A model generated the notes under the pieces. The model saw only the letters and a program-made list of their open reading frames with translations, searched no databases and was not told the origin of the DNA. Positions 44,925 to 55,195 of a DNA stretch of 64,000 nt are shown piece after piece (the first letter of the stretch is position 1; the number at the start of each line of letters is the position of its first letter). A program made the translations under genes and the position numbers. Location of the stretch: contig NZ_AUBI01000001.1 of assembly GCF_000429165.1 (NCBI RefSeq), positions 124,001 to 188,000 on the forward strand. Reading direction: 5' to 3'. The DNA is from Acetobacter nitrogenifigens DSM 23921 = NBRC 105050. Lineage in GTDB: Bacteria > Pseudomonadota > Alphaproteobacteria > Acetobacterales > Acetobacteraceae.

Positions 44925-45124
44925 CGAGGATCGTTTCCCGAAGCATTTAGCTGCGACCGACTCATGCTGTTTTGCTCGCTGGGGAGTTCTCCGCCCTCAG
45001 GCGTCGGAAAAAGCTGGTCATGTTTACTGTTCAAACAGAGCATCCGTCAGTTTATATATTGGACATGACGACCATAGCGCTTCCGTCCACCTGCCACTCG
45101 TTGGCTGCCCTCAATCATACACCG

Positions 45125-45583
45125 ATGGCGTCACGAAAGGTAAAAAGGCTGTTTCTGGCCTCTGCGGCCCTCTTCCTGGCATGCCCGCTATCTGCCGCTT
45201 GGGCAGGCGAGTTTCACGTCGTGGACGGGCGCGCCGAAGCAGAAATCTCCGAAGAGTCGCGCCTCTACGTCGATGGAGCGCTTGTCGCCACCTTCGTCAT
45301 TGACGCAGACCACCCGAACGTATCCGCGAAGGTGACTACGCCGGCAGGCCGCACGGAGCATAGTTATGCGTTATGCGGCGAAATCACCATCAGACGCCCT
45401 GACGGAAAAACGGAGACCCACGCAGTCGACAGCGTGGGTCATCTTCATAACCCGGACGGCCGCGTATTCGAAGCACTGGGCGCCAACGACTTCACGGATT
45501 TCTATCTGGCGGACCCAAATGATCCTGATGCAGCGGACCACACCCGCGGCAAGGCCAATGCATGTTCGGTAGCGACAAGCTAA
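45125..45583 (+). CDS. Secreted protein of unknown function
   Basis: A 152-residue exported protein. The signal peptide (KVKRLFLASAALFLACPL, cleavage near AWA-GE) is clear. The mature part is beta-rich, with SRLYVDGALVATFVI and GEITIRRPDGKTETHAVDS, and two cysteines (YALCGEI and ANACSVA) that may pair. No family is recognised. The frame is open upstream to 44972, but the signal peptide decides the start at 45125; there is no obvious Shine-Dalgarno. It reads against its neighbours, in the DNA inserted between prfA and prmC. Confidence 0.68.
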   Translation: MASRKVKRLFLASAALFLACPLSAAWAGEFHVVDGRAEAEISEESRLYVDGALVATFVIDADHPNVSAKVTTPAGRTEHSYALCGEITIRRPDGKTETHAVDSVGHLHNPDGRVFEALGANDFTDFYLADPNDPDAADHTRGKANACSVATS

Positions 45584-45680
45584 TTCGATTCCCGGACTGT
45601 CATACGCGTGTCACGTATCGCACCAAAAGCATCACCAAAAAACGGTCGACAGCCTTTGAAGCGAGACCTCAGGCCCCCGC

Positions 45681-46334
45681 TCACGCGCGCCTGAGCATCA
45701 CCGCCACACTCATTTTGATCAAAGTTGAGCTCGCATTCGTTTCTTCGCCTGCCGCCACGCGGCTCCTCGCGGCCTGTGGAGCAGGAGCCGCTACGGCGCC
45801 CAATGGCGTCCCGCGCACCTGCCGCGTCTCGGTGAGAAGGTCGCCAAAATCGAGCTTATGGATCGCCCAATTCATACCGTCTCCACTCAACACCGTTGCC
45901 TCGTGAACTGCTTTCTCAAGCAATTTCTTGCGCAAGGAACTTTCTGCAGCCTGAACCACGTCATTCGGTATCGAGGCGTCGACTCTGGGGTGAGCCAATG
46001 TGAGCCCGGGACGAGAGACCTGCTCGGCCCGTTCCTTCAGGCCGTAATTTTCAGATTCGTGAACTCGCACCGTCGCGGTAACAGTAGCGGTCTCATTTCC
46101 CGTAGCCTGTGTCTCCCTTCGGGCTTGAGACAGGCGCCAGTCGTCCGTAGCGATAAACGCCTTTACGACTTCGAGCATTGCGAGTCGTAAGTCCGCCTCG
46201 CTCGTGTCAGCGCCTTTAAGAGCGTGAACATCGACTGTAATTTTTACCGTGTCATGCTTGATTGCTTGCTCGTCGGCCAGAGAAAACGTCAGCGTGTCGA
46301 CTGGCGGGATAAGTGAAAGATCAACTTTCGTCAT
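45681..46334 (-). CDS. SIMPL-like protein of unknown function, without signal peptide
   Basis: A 217-residue protein beginning MTKVDLSLIPPVDTLTFSLA, with VKITVDVHALKGADTSEADL, TVTATVRVHESENYGLKERA and a later alpha/beta segment (SSLRKKLLEKAVHEATVLSG). The order of beta-strands and helices and the alternating Val/Thr pattern resemble SIMPL (DUF541) domains, but it has no signal peptide, which those proteins usually have. This resemblance is a guess. It lies in the DNA inserted between prfA and prmC. The C-terminal Ala-rich tail is low complexity. Confidence 0.65.
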   Translation of the reverse strand: MTKVDLSLIPPVDTLTFSLADEQAIKHDTVKITVDVHALKGADTSEADLRLAMLEVVKAFIATDDWRLSQARRETQATGNETATVTATVRVHESENYGLKERAEQVSRPGLTLAHPRVDASIPNDVVQAAESSLRKKLLEKAVHEATVLSGDGMNWAIHKLDFGDLLTETRQVRGTPLGAVAAPAPQAARSRVAAGEETNASSTLIKMSVAVMLRRA

Positions 46335-46904
46335 TACATTCTCCAGACAGCGTCATACGGAAATAGTTGGGCGACGTTCTGACCCTGCTCTACCATACAG
46401 GGCAGGGAATACAGTCGAAGATTGCGCTGTGTTTTCCGGTATCAAACCGACTGAAGCGACTGTGTATACGGCTGCGAGCGTTAAAACGCGACGCCCGTAA
46501 TGCTTTACACGCCTCCTGTGTCGCGTCGTCTGCGCGGATGCTGCTTCTGGCCGCGCTTAACCGCATGCGCCATGTCCGGACGCTTGCCGAACGGACTACC
46601 TGATATGGCTCCTCTCGAGCTTTGAGGACCGATCTGCTCCGGAGGATCGCCCGCTCCACGAAGACTCTGACGACGAACCTCCCCGCCCCACTTCGGCAGT
46701 CCGTCACATGCGATCAGGACTCCGCATGCGAGACCGACACGATGACCGAATAAAGATAATCCACACGACAGTTTGATTCGGTGCCCCCGCTCGTTCGAAT
46801 CCTGAACTCAGACCGGCTTATTTTGACTCACAACGCCGTCGCTGCTTCCTAATTCGAAAAAACCTTTATCCAACGTCCAAATTCCAATATAGAAGGACGC
46901 TTGG
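46335..46904. other. Intergenic region without a recognisable gene
   Basis: About 570 bases upstream of the SIMPL-like gene and beyond the diguanylate cyclase stop. Short open frames on both strands have no family likeness. A T-loop-like GTTCGAATCC at 46793-46802 is not part of a tRNA fold I can draw. Presumably it holds the promoter of the SIMPL-like gene. Confidence 0.35.
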
Positions 46905-49892
46905 CTACTCCGCTGCGACGATACGGTCCCGCCCCCCTCGCTTTGCCCTGTAAAGAGCGCGGTCCGCTCGCCCGATCAAGGCATTCACGGTATCGCCCGG
47001 TGCACGCACCGCGACCCCAATACTGCAGGTCACGATAATGCGCTCCGGTTCAAGCATGACCGGTTCCTTCAAGACCTTATGCAGCGCATCAACGTCCGCC
47101 GCCACAGATTCTGCATCTCCCGCCGTCGACGAGAAAACAAGAATCAACTCTTCTCCGCCGTAACGCCCCGCGAACACGCCCGGGCGTATCTGATGCCTTA
47201 GCCTCTCTCCATATTCACGAAGAACACAATCACCCCCCTGATGCCCGTATGAATCATTTATCGATTTAAAATGATCGAGGTCGATCAGAACGACCGCCAA
47301 TACCCCGTCGGAACCGGAACCGCTCGCCAAATAATCGAATTCTTCAAGAACGGCGCGACGGTTGAGCAATCCCGTAAGAGAGTCGATACGGGATTGACGG
47401 ATCAATTGCTCCTGTACCTCCTCCATGATGCGAGTTCTGTCACGAACCAGTTTTTCCAGATTTTTCTGCCGGGCGAGAAATGCCCGACGACACACGGCGC
47501 CAATCCCGACAAGGGCCAAAGCGCCCAGCCCCCAGCTCCACACCCACACATTCGACGAAGGCGGCGCTCTCCCTCCACGTCGCGCGAGTATGCTTGCGGG
47601 AGTCGCGGCGCGGCCGCCCGACACATCGAGCGCCTGAACGTCAAATGCGACCCGCGACCCGTCAAAATCCGGATATTCAACGTCCTGCCTGCTCGTTTCC
47701 CGGATAGCGTCGTCGAGCGCGCTCAGGCGATAACGATAGCGCAAATGGCGTTGCCCGACGAATGTCGGAGCCACGAAAGCCAGACGCAAGCGGTGATCAT
47801 GATCGTCCCACCCGCGCCCCGCTCTGGTCAGATCAACCTGCCCCAGCTCCGCCGAAACGATACGCGTGTGCAACGATGGCTGCGGCGCAAGACTGCCCGT
47901 AACCCGGAGCATAGAGAACCCCTGATCCGTCGCCACCCAGATATCGCCGCTGTCGTCCTCACTCACGCCATGAACGGAAATCTGGTTCGACACCAACCCG
48001 CTTTCGGTATCGAAATGCCTCCGCCCGGAAGGCGTCAGCACATCAAGACCATCGCCTCCGATCCATATCCAGCCGCGGCTATCCCGAAAAAGAGCCGCCC
48101 CTCCCGATTGAGCCGAGCGTGATTGAGAAAAACCCGCCACACCAGGCCCTGCATCGTCTGACAAAGTGAGCTTGCGCAGATCGCCATGCTCTCCCGCGAT
48201 CCATATCTCGTTCGACATCGTGACCGTCATGGTGCGCGCCGCGCCTATGCCGAGTTCCACGATATCCACTTTTGGAGCAAAGCGGCGTTCACCGCTCAGA
48301 CGTTGAAAAAGCACGGTATCCGTGAGCGCGAGCACATTGCCGTATTGGTCGAATTCTATCGCGTTGACTTTTCTGCCCTGCAAAGCAATGGGGGCCGGCA
48401 CATGCTCAGGCGGAGAAGAGGGATCGTCGATCCTTGCCAAACCGTCTGTCGTGCCGATCCAAAGCCTCCCGGCGGAATCAAGCGCAGTTGTGCCGGTGAG
48501 CTTCGCCGCCGTTGGAAACTTTGTAACGCGCCCGGTTGCTGGTTCGATGCGCGCGAGGCCCACCTTTTCCAGCGTCGCCCAAATAGCGCCATCGCCTGTG
48601 CGCGTGAGCGACGTCGCGTGCAGGTCGAACCTGGCCGGCGCCTTACTTTCGTCCACGCGCCCATCCCGCGCCGCGTAACGGAGCAGACCGTTTCTGCTCG
48701 CAACCCAGATTTCGCCTTCGCTATCACGTCGAACGACTGAGACAGGCTCCGCCGGAAAACCCTCTTCAGCGCCATAGTCATGCCAAAAAGAAAAACCTGC
48801 GACCCGGATCGCTCCCTGATTTAACCCACCAAACCACAGGCCGCCCTCCCGGTCCGCAAACGCTGACGTAACCACAGGCCGTTGCAAATCCTTGCGCCAC
48901 GACATTTCGCTCCAACGCCCATCCGGGGCTCTCACGATCAGTGACTTCCCGCCGGGTGTGACAATCGATCCACCGGGCGCGTCCACGAGAAAAAGTCGAT
49001 GCGATCGGTCGTTAAAAAATTGAGGCGGAGGTGGAATTTTTTCAACCAGCGCGTGGCCTTCGGCATTCAACCGCAGGAACTTACTTATGCTCCGAGCGAA
49101 TACGCCGCCATCCGGCGCACCCGCGAAAGCCGTCCATGCGTCCGGCGGCACACCAGCCAAAACTCCAAAGACAGTGATGGAGCCGTCACGATAACGACAG
49201 ATCTCATCGCCGCATCCAATCCACAGCGCGTCTCCGTCAACAAAAATTCCATGAAGAGATCGCGACGAAAGCACGTCGCCACCAGCCGTCACGCCAGTTG
49301 AAATCGTCCCGGACAGACTCTCCACTTCCGGGGCCAGCCCCCTCGGGCGCACCAGCCAGAGTCCGCCGCCTTTCACGGCGCCCGCGCCAGCCAGAACCAC
49401 GAAACCACGTTGAAAAGCCAATATCTGTGGTGGCAGTGGCCCCGACAGCGCGCTTGCTGGAAGTCCCGCCGATACGACCCTGCCGTACTCTCGCACCAGA
49501 AAGTCCGACGCCCCGGCTATCATCAAGGTCCCATCGTTCGCTGCGGCGATCGCCCTTACCGCGCCAAACGAATCCCCTTGCGGGGTCGCAACTCGTGTGA
49601 ACGCTCCGCCGGAGCTGACATAAAGGCCTGTGCGGTCGCCAGCATACATGAAGCCGTCGCCGTCTTGAGCGAAGGCCTCTCCCGAGCCTGCCGCAGCTCC
49701 CGGCAGGCCATCGAACATACGAAAAGTTTGCGCCCAGACTGACGAAATCTGACAAACCAGCATCGTCAAAATGAAAAACACGGGAAAACAGCCGACAGCC
49801 CGATACGTCGTGCGCGGCTCACGACGCCCGATGTGGCGGAACCCCCCGAAAGAATCATGAAACGCGGTGGTGACGCGACGCCATGCGGACAA
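46905..49892 (-). CDS. Periplasmic propeller-sensor diguanylate cyclase
   Basis: A 995-residue membrane sensor that makes cyclic di-GMP. A signal/anchor (about 31-55) precedes a long periplasmic region of repeated propeller strands (GDIWVATDQGFSML, GRLWIGTTDGLARID, GGLWFGGLNQGAIRV) typical of two-component-regulator propellers, then a Y_Y_Y-like domain, a transmembrane helix (about 782-801), a coiled coil and a GGDEF domain with RIDSLTGLLNRRAV and GGEEL (912-916). The catalytic motif is intact. The inhibitory I-site RxxD is RPGV, so product feedback is probably absent. The ligand is unknown. It is the main gene of the insertion between prfA and prmC. Confidence 0.92.
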   Translation of the reverse strand: MSAWRRVTTAFHDSFGGFRHIGRREPRTTYRAVGCFPVFFILTMLVCQISSVWAQTFRMFDGLPGAAAGSGEAFAQDGDGFMYAGDRTGLYVSSGGAFTRVATPQGDSFGAVRAIAAANDGTLMIAGASDFLVREYGRVVSAGLPASALSGPLPPQILAFQRGFVVLAGAGAVKGGGLWLVRPRGLAPEVESLSGTISTGVTAGGDVLSSRSLHGIFVDGDALWIGCGDEICRYRDGSITVFGVLAGVPPDAWTAFAGAPDGGVFARSISKFLRLNAEGHALVEKIPPPPQFFNDRSHRLFLVDAPGGSIVTPGGKSLIVRAPDGRWSEMSWRKDLQRPVVTSAFADREGGLWFGGLNQGAIRVAGFSFWHDYGAEEGFPAEPVSVVRRDSEGEIWVASRNGLLRYAARDGRVDESKAPARFDLHATSLTRTGDGAIWATLEKVGLARIEPATGRVTKFPTAAKLTGTTALDSAGRLWIGTTDGLARIDDPSSPPEHVPAPIALQGRKVNAIEFDQYGNVLALTDTVLFQRLSGERRFAPKVDIVELGIGAARTMTVTMSNEIWIAGEHGDLRKLTLSDDAGPGVAGFSQSRSAQSGGAALFRDSRGWIWIGGDGLDVLTPSGRRHFDTESGLVSNQISVHGVSEDDSGDIWVATDQGFSMLRVTGSLAPQPSLHTRIVSAELGQVDLTRAGRGWDDHDHRLRLAFVAPTFVGQRHLRYRYRLSALDDAIRETSRQDVEYPDFDGSRVAFDVQALDVSGGRAATPASILARRGGRAPPSSNVWVWSWGLGALALVGIGAVCRRAFLARQKNLEKLVRDRTRIMEEVQEQLIRQSRIDSLTGLLNRRAVLEEFDYLASGSGSDGVLAVVLIDLDHFKSINDSYGHQGGDCVLREYGERLRHQIRPGVFAGRYGGEELILVFSSTAGDAESVAADVDALHKVLKEPVMLEPERIIVTCSIGVAVRAPGDTVNALIGRADRALYRAKRGGRDRIVAAE

Positions 49893-49966
49893 CGAGACTG
49901 CCTCTTTACAGATCCAGTCTCAATTTTAGCGAGCTACCCTTATCGGTCAGTTAAGCTGCCCGGTTC

Positions 49967-51025
49967 CTACAGTCCCTCGGCGACGAGCAGCGCAGCCTGC
50001 TCCTCCTGTGTCAGCGCGTCGACAATGTCGTCGATCTCGCCGAGCATGATCCGGTCGATCTTGTGCAGCGTAAGGCCGATCCGGTGATCCGTGACGCGCC
50101 CCTGCGGAAAGTTATAGGTCCGTATCCGCTCCGACCGGTCGCCTGTCCCGACCTGCGACCGCCGGTCAGCCGCACGCGTAGCGTGCAGGTCAGCGCGCTG
50201 CTGCTCATACAGCCGCGCCCGCAGGATCTTCATCGCCTTGGCGCGGTTCTTGTGCTGGCTCTTCTCCTCCTGCATCGCCACGACGACGCCCGAAGGAATG
50301 TGGGTGATACGCACCGCGCTCTCGGTCTTGTTGACGTGCTGCCCACCAGCGCCGGACGCGCGATACACGTCGATGCGCAGGTCGCTCTCGTCGATCTGCA
50401 CGTCGACTTCCTCAGCTTCCGGCAGAACGGCCACCGTGACGGTGGATGTGTGAATCCGTCCCTGACTTTCGGTCGCGGGCACACGCTGCACCCTGTGCAC
50501 GCCCGATTCATATTTCAACCGCGCGAAAACGCCCCGCCCGGTGATCGTCGCGATCCCTTCCCTAAGACCGCCAAGCTCACTCTCGTCATATTCCATGACC
50601 TCAAAGCGCCAGCCGCGCAGATCGGCATAACGCCGGTAAAGCCCGAACAATTCCGCCGCGAACAACCCCGCCTCGTCGCCTCCGGCGGCGGGTCTGATTT
50701 CCAGAATCGCACTGCGATCGTCCGCAGCATCGCGCGGCAACATGGCCAGACGCACTTCCTGGCGCAGAGTCTCAATCCGATCCTTGAGATCGTGAAACTC
50801 GGCTTCCGCCAGCGCCTTCATTTCCGGATCGGCCATGAGCATTTCGGCGTCGCGCGCCTCGCCCTGTGCCTCACGCAGCGCGCTGACCCGAGAAACCAGC
50901 GGCTCCAGTTCCGCATATTCTCGCGACGCGCTGGTGAAGCCGTCTCCAGTCACGCCACTGGCGAGCAGCGCCTCAAGTTCCTCGGCCCGGGCGACGATGC
51001 GGTCGAGCCGATCGTCGAGACTCAC
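49967..51025 (-). CDS. prfA: Peptide chain release factor 1
   Basis: Reads UAA and UAG stop codons. The 352-residue protein has the codon-reading region [18 protein letters not shown] with the Pro-Ala-Thr tripeptide and the catalytic GGQ (227-229) in [17 protein letters not shown]. The start is GTG, overlapping the TGA of hisS as GTGA. PrmC, encoded further downstream in the same direction, methylates its Gln. The intervening accessory genes are a departure from the usual adjacency. Confidence 0.96.
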   Translation of the reverse strand: MSLDDRLDRIVARAEELEALLASGVTGDGFTSASREYAELEPLVSRVSALREAQGEARDAEMLMADPEMKALAEAEFHDLKDRIETLRQEVRLAMLPRDAADDRSAILEIRPAAGGDEAGLFAAELFGLYRRYADLRGWRFEVMEYDESELGGLREGIATITGRGVFARLKYESGVHRVQRVPATESQGRIHTSTVTVAVLPEAEEVDVQIDESDLRIDVYRASGAGGQHVNKTESAVRITHIPSGVVVAMQEEKSQHKNRAKAMKILRARLYEQQRADLHATRAADRRSQVGTGDRSERIRTYNFPQGRVTDHRIGLTLHKIDRIMLGEIDDIVDALTQEEQAALLVAEGL

Positions 51026-52335
51026 GCGCCCTCCCCGGCTGACAGGCCAGGCGGCAGAATAGCGCCGAGATATTCACGCACGGTCGCCCGCAACGGAGCC
51101 TCGCCCAGCGTCTCGATCAGACGATCGACCGATATCTCGCTCTGTTCGCCAGACGAGAGATCTCGCAGTTGAACGACGCCTTTCGCGACCTCGGCCTCCC
51201 CAAGGATCACGACATGCGAAGCGCCGACCCGGTTCGCACGCTCCATGCGTTTCTTGAGATTGCCCCGATAGGCCATCTCGCTCCGCAGCCCCGCATAACG
51301 CAGACGCGTCAGCACGCCGATTGCGGGCGCCTCCGCCGCATCGCCCACAGGAATCACGACGACAGGCGCTTCTTTCTCGGGCGCGTTCTCGAGCAGCATG
51401 GCCAGACGTTCTACCCCGCCCGCCCAGCCGATGGCGGGCGTCTGCGGGCCGCCCATTTCGGCGACCAACCCTTCATAGCGGCCGCCCGCCAGCACCGTGC
51501 CCTGAGCGCCAAGCCGCGTCGTCACGAATTCGAACGCGGTGTGGCTGTAATAATCGAGGCCCCGCACGATGCGCGGATTTTCGACGAACGGCACGCCAAA
51601 CGCCTGCAGCGCCGTCCGAAGCCCGTCCCAGAAGCGTCGGGAATGATCGTTCAGATAATCGGCGAGCATCGGCGCATCAGGAAGAAGCGCCCGATCCTCC
51701 GGGGCCTTGCTGTCCAGAATACGCAAGGGATTACGATCGAGACGATCCTGACTGTCCTGCGACAATCTGTCGCGAAAGTCGGAGAAATAGTCGATCAGCG
51801 CCTTGCGCCAGGCGGCGCGGCTCTCAGGATCGCCCAGCGTGTTAAGCTCCAGCGTCACGTCGTCCGCAATGCCCAGGGCGCCGAGAACGTCTCGCCCCAT
51901 GGCGATCGCCTCAGCGTCCGCCACAGGCTCGGCAGGGCCGATCAACTCGGCGCCGATCTGGTGGAACTGCCGATAACGCCCCTTCTGCGGCCGCTCGTAG
52001 CGGAACATCGGGCCGGTATAGAACACCTTCTGCGGCAAGGATTGCGTAAGACCGTTCGTAACCAGCGCGCGACAGATAGCCGCCGTGCCTTCGGGACGAA
52101 GCGTCAGGGACTCTCCGCCCCGGTCGGGAAAGGTGTACATCTCTTTCGAGACGACATCCGACGTATCGCCAAGAGATCGAGCGAATACGGCCGTTTCCTC
52201 AAAGATCGGCGTCGACCATTCCTCGAACCCGTAGAGCCCCGTGACGGTCCGGGCGGTGTCGACAACATGCGCGTGGCGGCGCTGCTCCTCGCCGATGAGG
52301 TCATGGGTTCCACGGACGGGCTGAACGGCGCTCAC
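51022..52335 (-). CDS. hisS: Histidyl-tRNA synthetase
   Basis: Charges tRNA(His). The 437-residue class II synthetase has motif 1 and 2 regions ([46 protein letters not shown]), the family box [13 protein letters not shown] and a C-terminal anticodon-binding domain. The start is GTG, with GGAGACC upstream. It follows ispG by about 106 bases and overlaps prfA by four bases, so ispG-hisS-prfA is a run of core genes. Confidence 0.97.
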   Translation of the reverse strand: MSAVQPVRGTHDLIGEEQRRHAHVVDTARTVTGLYGFEEWSTPIFEETAVFARSLGDTSDVVSKEMYTFPDRGGESLTLRPEGTAAICRALVTNGLTQSLPQKVFYTGPMFRYERPQKGRYRQFHQIGAELIGPAEPVADAEAIAMGRDVLGALGIADDVTLELNTLGDPESRAAWRKALIDYFSDFRDRLSQDSQDRLDRNPLRILDSKAPEDRALLPDAPMLADYLNDHSRRFWDGLRTALQAFGVPFVENPRIVRGLDYYSHTAFEFVTTRLGAQGTVLAGGRYEGLVAEMGGPQTPAIGWAGGVERLAMLLENAPEKEAPVVVIPVGDAAEAPAIGVLTRLRYAGLRSEMAYRGNLKKRMERANRVGASHVVILGEAEVAKGVVQLRDLSSGEQSEISVDRLIETLGEAPLRATVREYLGAILPPGLSAGEGA

Positions 52336-52441
52336 TGGCGGGTCTCCGAAAGAGACGCCCCGCCCGCCGCGTTGTCGCGACCGACGGGGCGATGCAGGCT
52401 TTTGATATAGCCCCTCTCCATCCGGAGAGGGAATTTCAGAC

Positions 52442-53602
52442 TTATTTCACGGTCTCAAGGTCCGGAAGCGCAGGCTCGACGCCTTCCGCCTTTTCCTTGG
52501 CGGCCTCGGCCTCGATCAACGCGACGCGCTGCTCGACCAGATCGACGACGTGATCGATCATCGAGCCTGAAGGCACAGTGTGATCCTGCTTGCCCGCCGA
52601 ATAGACCATATGGCGACCGGAACCGCCGCCGGTGACGCCCAGATCGGTCATCAGCGCCTCGCCCGGCCCGTTCACGACGCAACCGATGATCGAAAGCGTC
52701 AACGGCGTCTTGATGTGCGCGAGGCGATCTTCAAGCGTCTGGACCGTCTGGATCACGTTGAACCCCTGACGCGCACAGGACGGGCAGGAAATGATCTTCA
52801 CGCCGCGGTGACGCAGGCCGAGCGACTTCAGAATGTCCCACCCGACCAGCACTTCTTCTTCCGGCTCGGCCGAAAGGGAGACGCGCATGGTGTCGCCCAC
52901 GCCAGCCCACAGCAGGTTGCCAAGGCCGATCGAGGATTTCACCGTGCCCGCGCGGCGGCTGCCAGCCTCGGTGATGCCGATATGCAGCGGATGGTCGCAG
53001 GCTTCCGCCAGTTGCTGATAAGCGGCGACGGCGAGGAACACGTCCGACGCCTTCACGCTGATCTTGAACTCGTGGAAATCGTGGTCCTGCAGGATTTTGG
53101 CGTGCTCCAGTGCGCTCTCGACCAGCGCGTCGGGGTTCGGCTCGCCGTATTTTTCCAGCAGATGCTTCTCCAGCGAACCGGCGTTGACGCCGATACGGAT
53201 CGAACAGTTGTGATCCTTCGCCGCGTTCACGACCTCACGCACGCGCTCGGCGCTGCCGATATTGCCCGGGTTGATGCGCAGGCAGGCCGCGCCAGCCTTC
53301 GCAGCCTCGATGGCGCGCTTGTAGTGGAAGTGGATGTCCGCGACGATCGGCACGTTCACTTCGTGCACGATCTCCGCGAGCGCCGCCGTGCTTTCCTCGT
53401 CCGGGCACGAAACGCGGACGATATCAACGCCCGCCAGTTCGGCGCGACGGATTTGTTCGATTGTCGCCTTGGCGTCGCTGGTCAGGGTGTTCGTCATCGT
53501 CTGTATAGAGATCGGCGCGTCGCCGCCGACGGCGACCTTGCCGACGTGAATCTGACGCGACTTGCGGCGCTCGATATACTGATAGGGCCGATAGCCACTC
53601 AT
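52442..53602 (-). CDS. ispG: 4-hydroxy-3-methylbut-2-enyl diphosphate synthase
   Basis: The iron-sulfur enzyme of the MEP isoprenoid pathway, which converts MEcPP to HMBPP and feeds hopanoid, quinone and undecaprenol synthesis. The 386-residue protein starts [20 protein letters not shown]. The Fe-S cysteines are in [12 protein letters not shown] and [10 protein letters not shown]. An AGGAGG lies seven bases before the ATG and is the best ribosome binding site in the window. The order rodZ-ispG-hisS matches that of other Proteobacteria. Confidence 0.97.
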   Translation of the reverse strand: MSGYRPYQYIERRKSRQIHVGKVAVGGDAPISIQTMTNTLTSDAKATIEQIRRAELAGVDIVRVSCPDEESTAALAEIVHEVNVPIVADIHFHYKRAIEAAKAGAACLRINPGNIGSAERVREVVNAAKDHNCSIRIGVNAGSLEKHLLEKYGEPNPDALVESALEHAKILQDHDFHEFKISVKASDVFLAVAAYQQLAEACDHPLHIGITEAGSRRAGTVKSSIGLGNLLWAGVGDTMRVSLSAEPEEEVLVGWDILKSLGLRHRGVKIISCPSCARQGFNVIQTVQTLEDRLAHIKTPLTLSIIGCVVNGPGEALMTDLGVTGGGSGRHMVYSAGKQDHTVPSGSMIDHVVDLVEQRVALIEAEAAKEKAEGVEPALPDLETVK

Positions 53603-53803
53603 CGTTCAATCCTCCTGTCGAGGTGAAGGCCGGAGCCATAATCCGTTAAGAAGGCCGTCGAGGCTCCGAATCCGACAATCCGGCTCTTCCTGCCAAATTT
53701 GGCGCATGATGGCCATAGAGCAAGCGCCGAACACCCATGCGGGCCTTCATAAAATGTCCTGCCGACTGTCATAAGGCATCGTCAGCGCGTGTCATCACGC
53801 CGG

Positions 53804-55195
53804 TCAGGGACGATTCGCATCTCCACCAGCCGCCGCAGGCGCCGCCACCGTTCCGCGAAGCTGCATCGCGTTCAGTTCGTCCGCCGTCGGTTCCCGTCGT
53901 GCGGGCGGCTTTGGGGCCGACCGCCGAACCGGAGCGACCTGAATCGATGGATTTTGCCCGCCGTCCGAGTTCACCGACGAAGCTGCAACCGCCCCCCCCT
54001 CAGAGAGCGGGGGAGCCGCCCCGCCCGAAGTCGACGGGGCCAGCTGTGCAGGCGTCTGGCGAGCAGCAGCAGCGCCGGACGCCGGGAGCCCCGTGCCTAC
54101 GCTCGCCTCTGGAGAAGCCGCCGCCGTTTCGCGAATTGCGTCGGATGACAGGACGATATTACGACGAACGGACCCGTTGCGACCAAGAGGCGGCGTCACG
54201 AGATCGCCAAGCGCCAACGCCACTCCGCCCGCATTGCCCGCCGTAAACGTGAACGGGCCGCCATCGGCGGGAGCGGACCATACGTCGCCAGACTGCATCA
54301 CATGGTCATAGACCACTTTTCCGGCCCCATCGCGGACCTGCACCCAACTGGCCGCCGAGGCCCGGATGCTCGGCGTGGAGAGAGCCGGAGCCGTCTCCGG
54401 GACGCCCGGAGCGGCTGCCTCAGAAGCGCCCTGGGCAGATGTAACAGCCGTGTCAGGAGGAACGACAGATGGAGGGGCTGCACCCTGCGGGGCGTCGACT
54501 CGCCCATCCGGAGCAGCGGCATTCTCCTGTTGCGCAACCGGAGCAAGAACGGCCACGTGAGGCTGTCTGTCGGGAGGAAGAGGCGAAGGGCCGGACCGGG
54601 GCATCACAGAGGCAATCTGCGGCGACGGCGACGGACCGTGCGCCATGCCGGGCAGCACGCTCGCAACCGGAGGCACCCGCTCGAGAGCGGTCGGCTCATG
54701 TCCGACCATGACATACCACCCAACATAGGCAGCCACTATCACCGCAATGCCAGCGAACACGATCGCCCCCGCCGGGACGCTGCGCTCGGGCGCGGGCACA
54801 GGAAACGCGAGTTCCGGCTTACGCTCTACGCCCTTCGCATCGCGTTTGAAGCGAGCGACGACCTGCTCCGGCGAGAATCCCATAGCGCTTGCGTAAGTGC
54901 GCAGGAAACCGAGAGCGTAGGCGTTTCCGGGCAGCGCGTTCGCCTGCCCGCTCTCCAAAGCTTCGAGATAAGACAGACGAATACGCAACCACGCTGCGAC
55001 GTCAGGAAGCGCCCAGCCTAGCTGCTCGCGGCGGAGACGCAACGCAGGCCCGACGCCCACGGCCGCCACGTCAGGAAGCGGCGGCGGTTGCGGCGCAGAT
55101 TCAGCGCCGTCGACGAGCGACGCGTCAGGCAACGTCTCCCCGACGCGCTGCCCGGCCGTCATCTTCTCGCGATCCGCAGCCTCCACCACACTCAT
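53804..55195 (-). CDS. rodZ: RodZ-type cell-shape protein (HTH and DUF4115)
   Basis: A 463-residue bitopic membrane protein that links MreB to the cell-wall elongation machinery. The cytoplasmic helix-turn-helix (about 48-115) has LRREQLGWALPDVAAWLRI and RTYASAMGFSPEQVVARFK, then a transmembrane helix (142-164), a long Pro/Ala-rich periplasmic linker and a DUF4115-type domain (SWVQVRDGAGKVVYDHVMQ). It is directly followed by ispG and hisS, as in other Proteobacteria. The start abuts the preceding stop (TGAATG). It is longer than the E. coli protein (337 residues), mainly in the linker. Confidence 0.9.
   Translation of the reverse strand: MSVVEAADREKMTAGQRVGETLPDASLVDGAESAPQPPPLPDVAAVGVGPALRLRREQLGWALPDVAAWLRIRLSYLEALESGQANALPGNAYALGFLRTYASAMGFSPEQVVARFKRDAKGVERKPELAFPVPAPERSVPAGAIVFAGIAVIVAAYVGWYVMVGHEPTALERVPPVASVLPGMAHGPSPSPQIASVMPRSGPSPLPPDRQPHVAVLAPVAQQENAAAPDGRVDAPQGAAPPSVVPPDTAVTSAQGASEAAAPGVPETAPALSTPSIRASAASWVQVRDGAGKVVYDHVMQSGDVWSAPADGGPFTFTAGNAGGVALALGDLVTPPLGRNGSVRRNIVLSSDAIRETAAASPEASVGTGLPASGAAAARQTPAQLAPSTSGGAAPPLSEGGAVAASSVNSDGGQNPSIQVAPVRRSAPKPPARREPTADELNAMQLRGTVAAPAAAGGDANRP

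Noticed and set aside
46793-46802. T-loop-like GTTCGAATCC that might mark a tRNA
   Set aside because: The flanking bases do not form a T-stem or acceptor stem on either strand, so it is not a tRNA gene.
46795-46820. Resemblance to the 3' end of RNase P RNA (GACCGGCTTA)
   Set aside because: The rest of the conserved core, such as GAGGAAAGTCC, is absent upstream.
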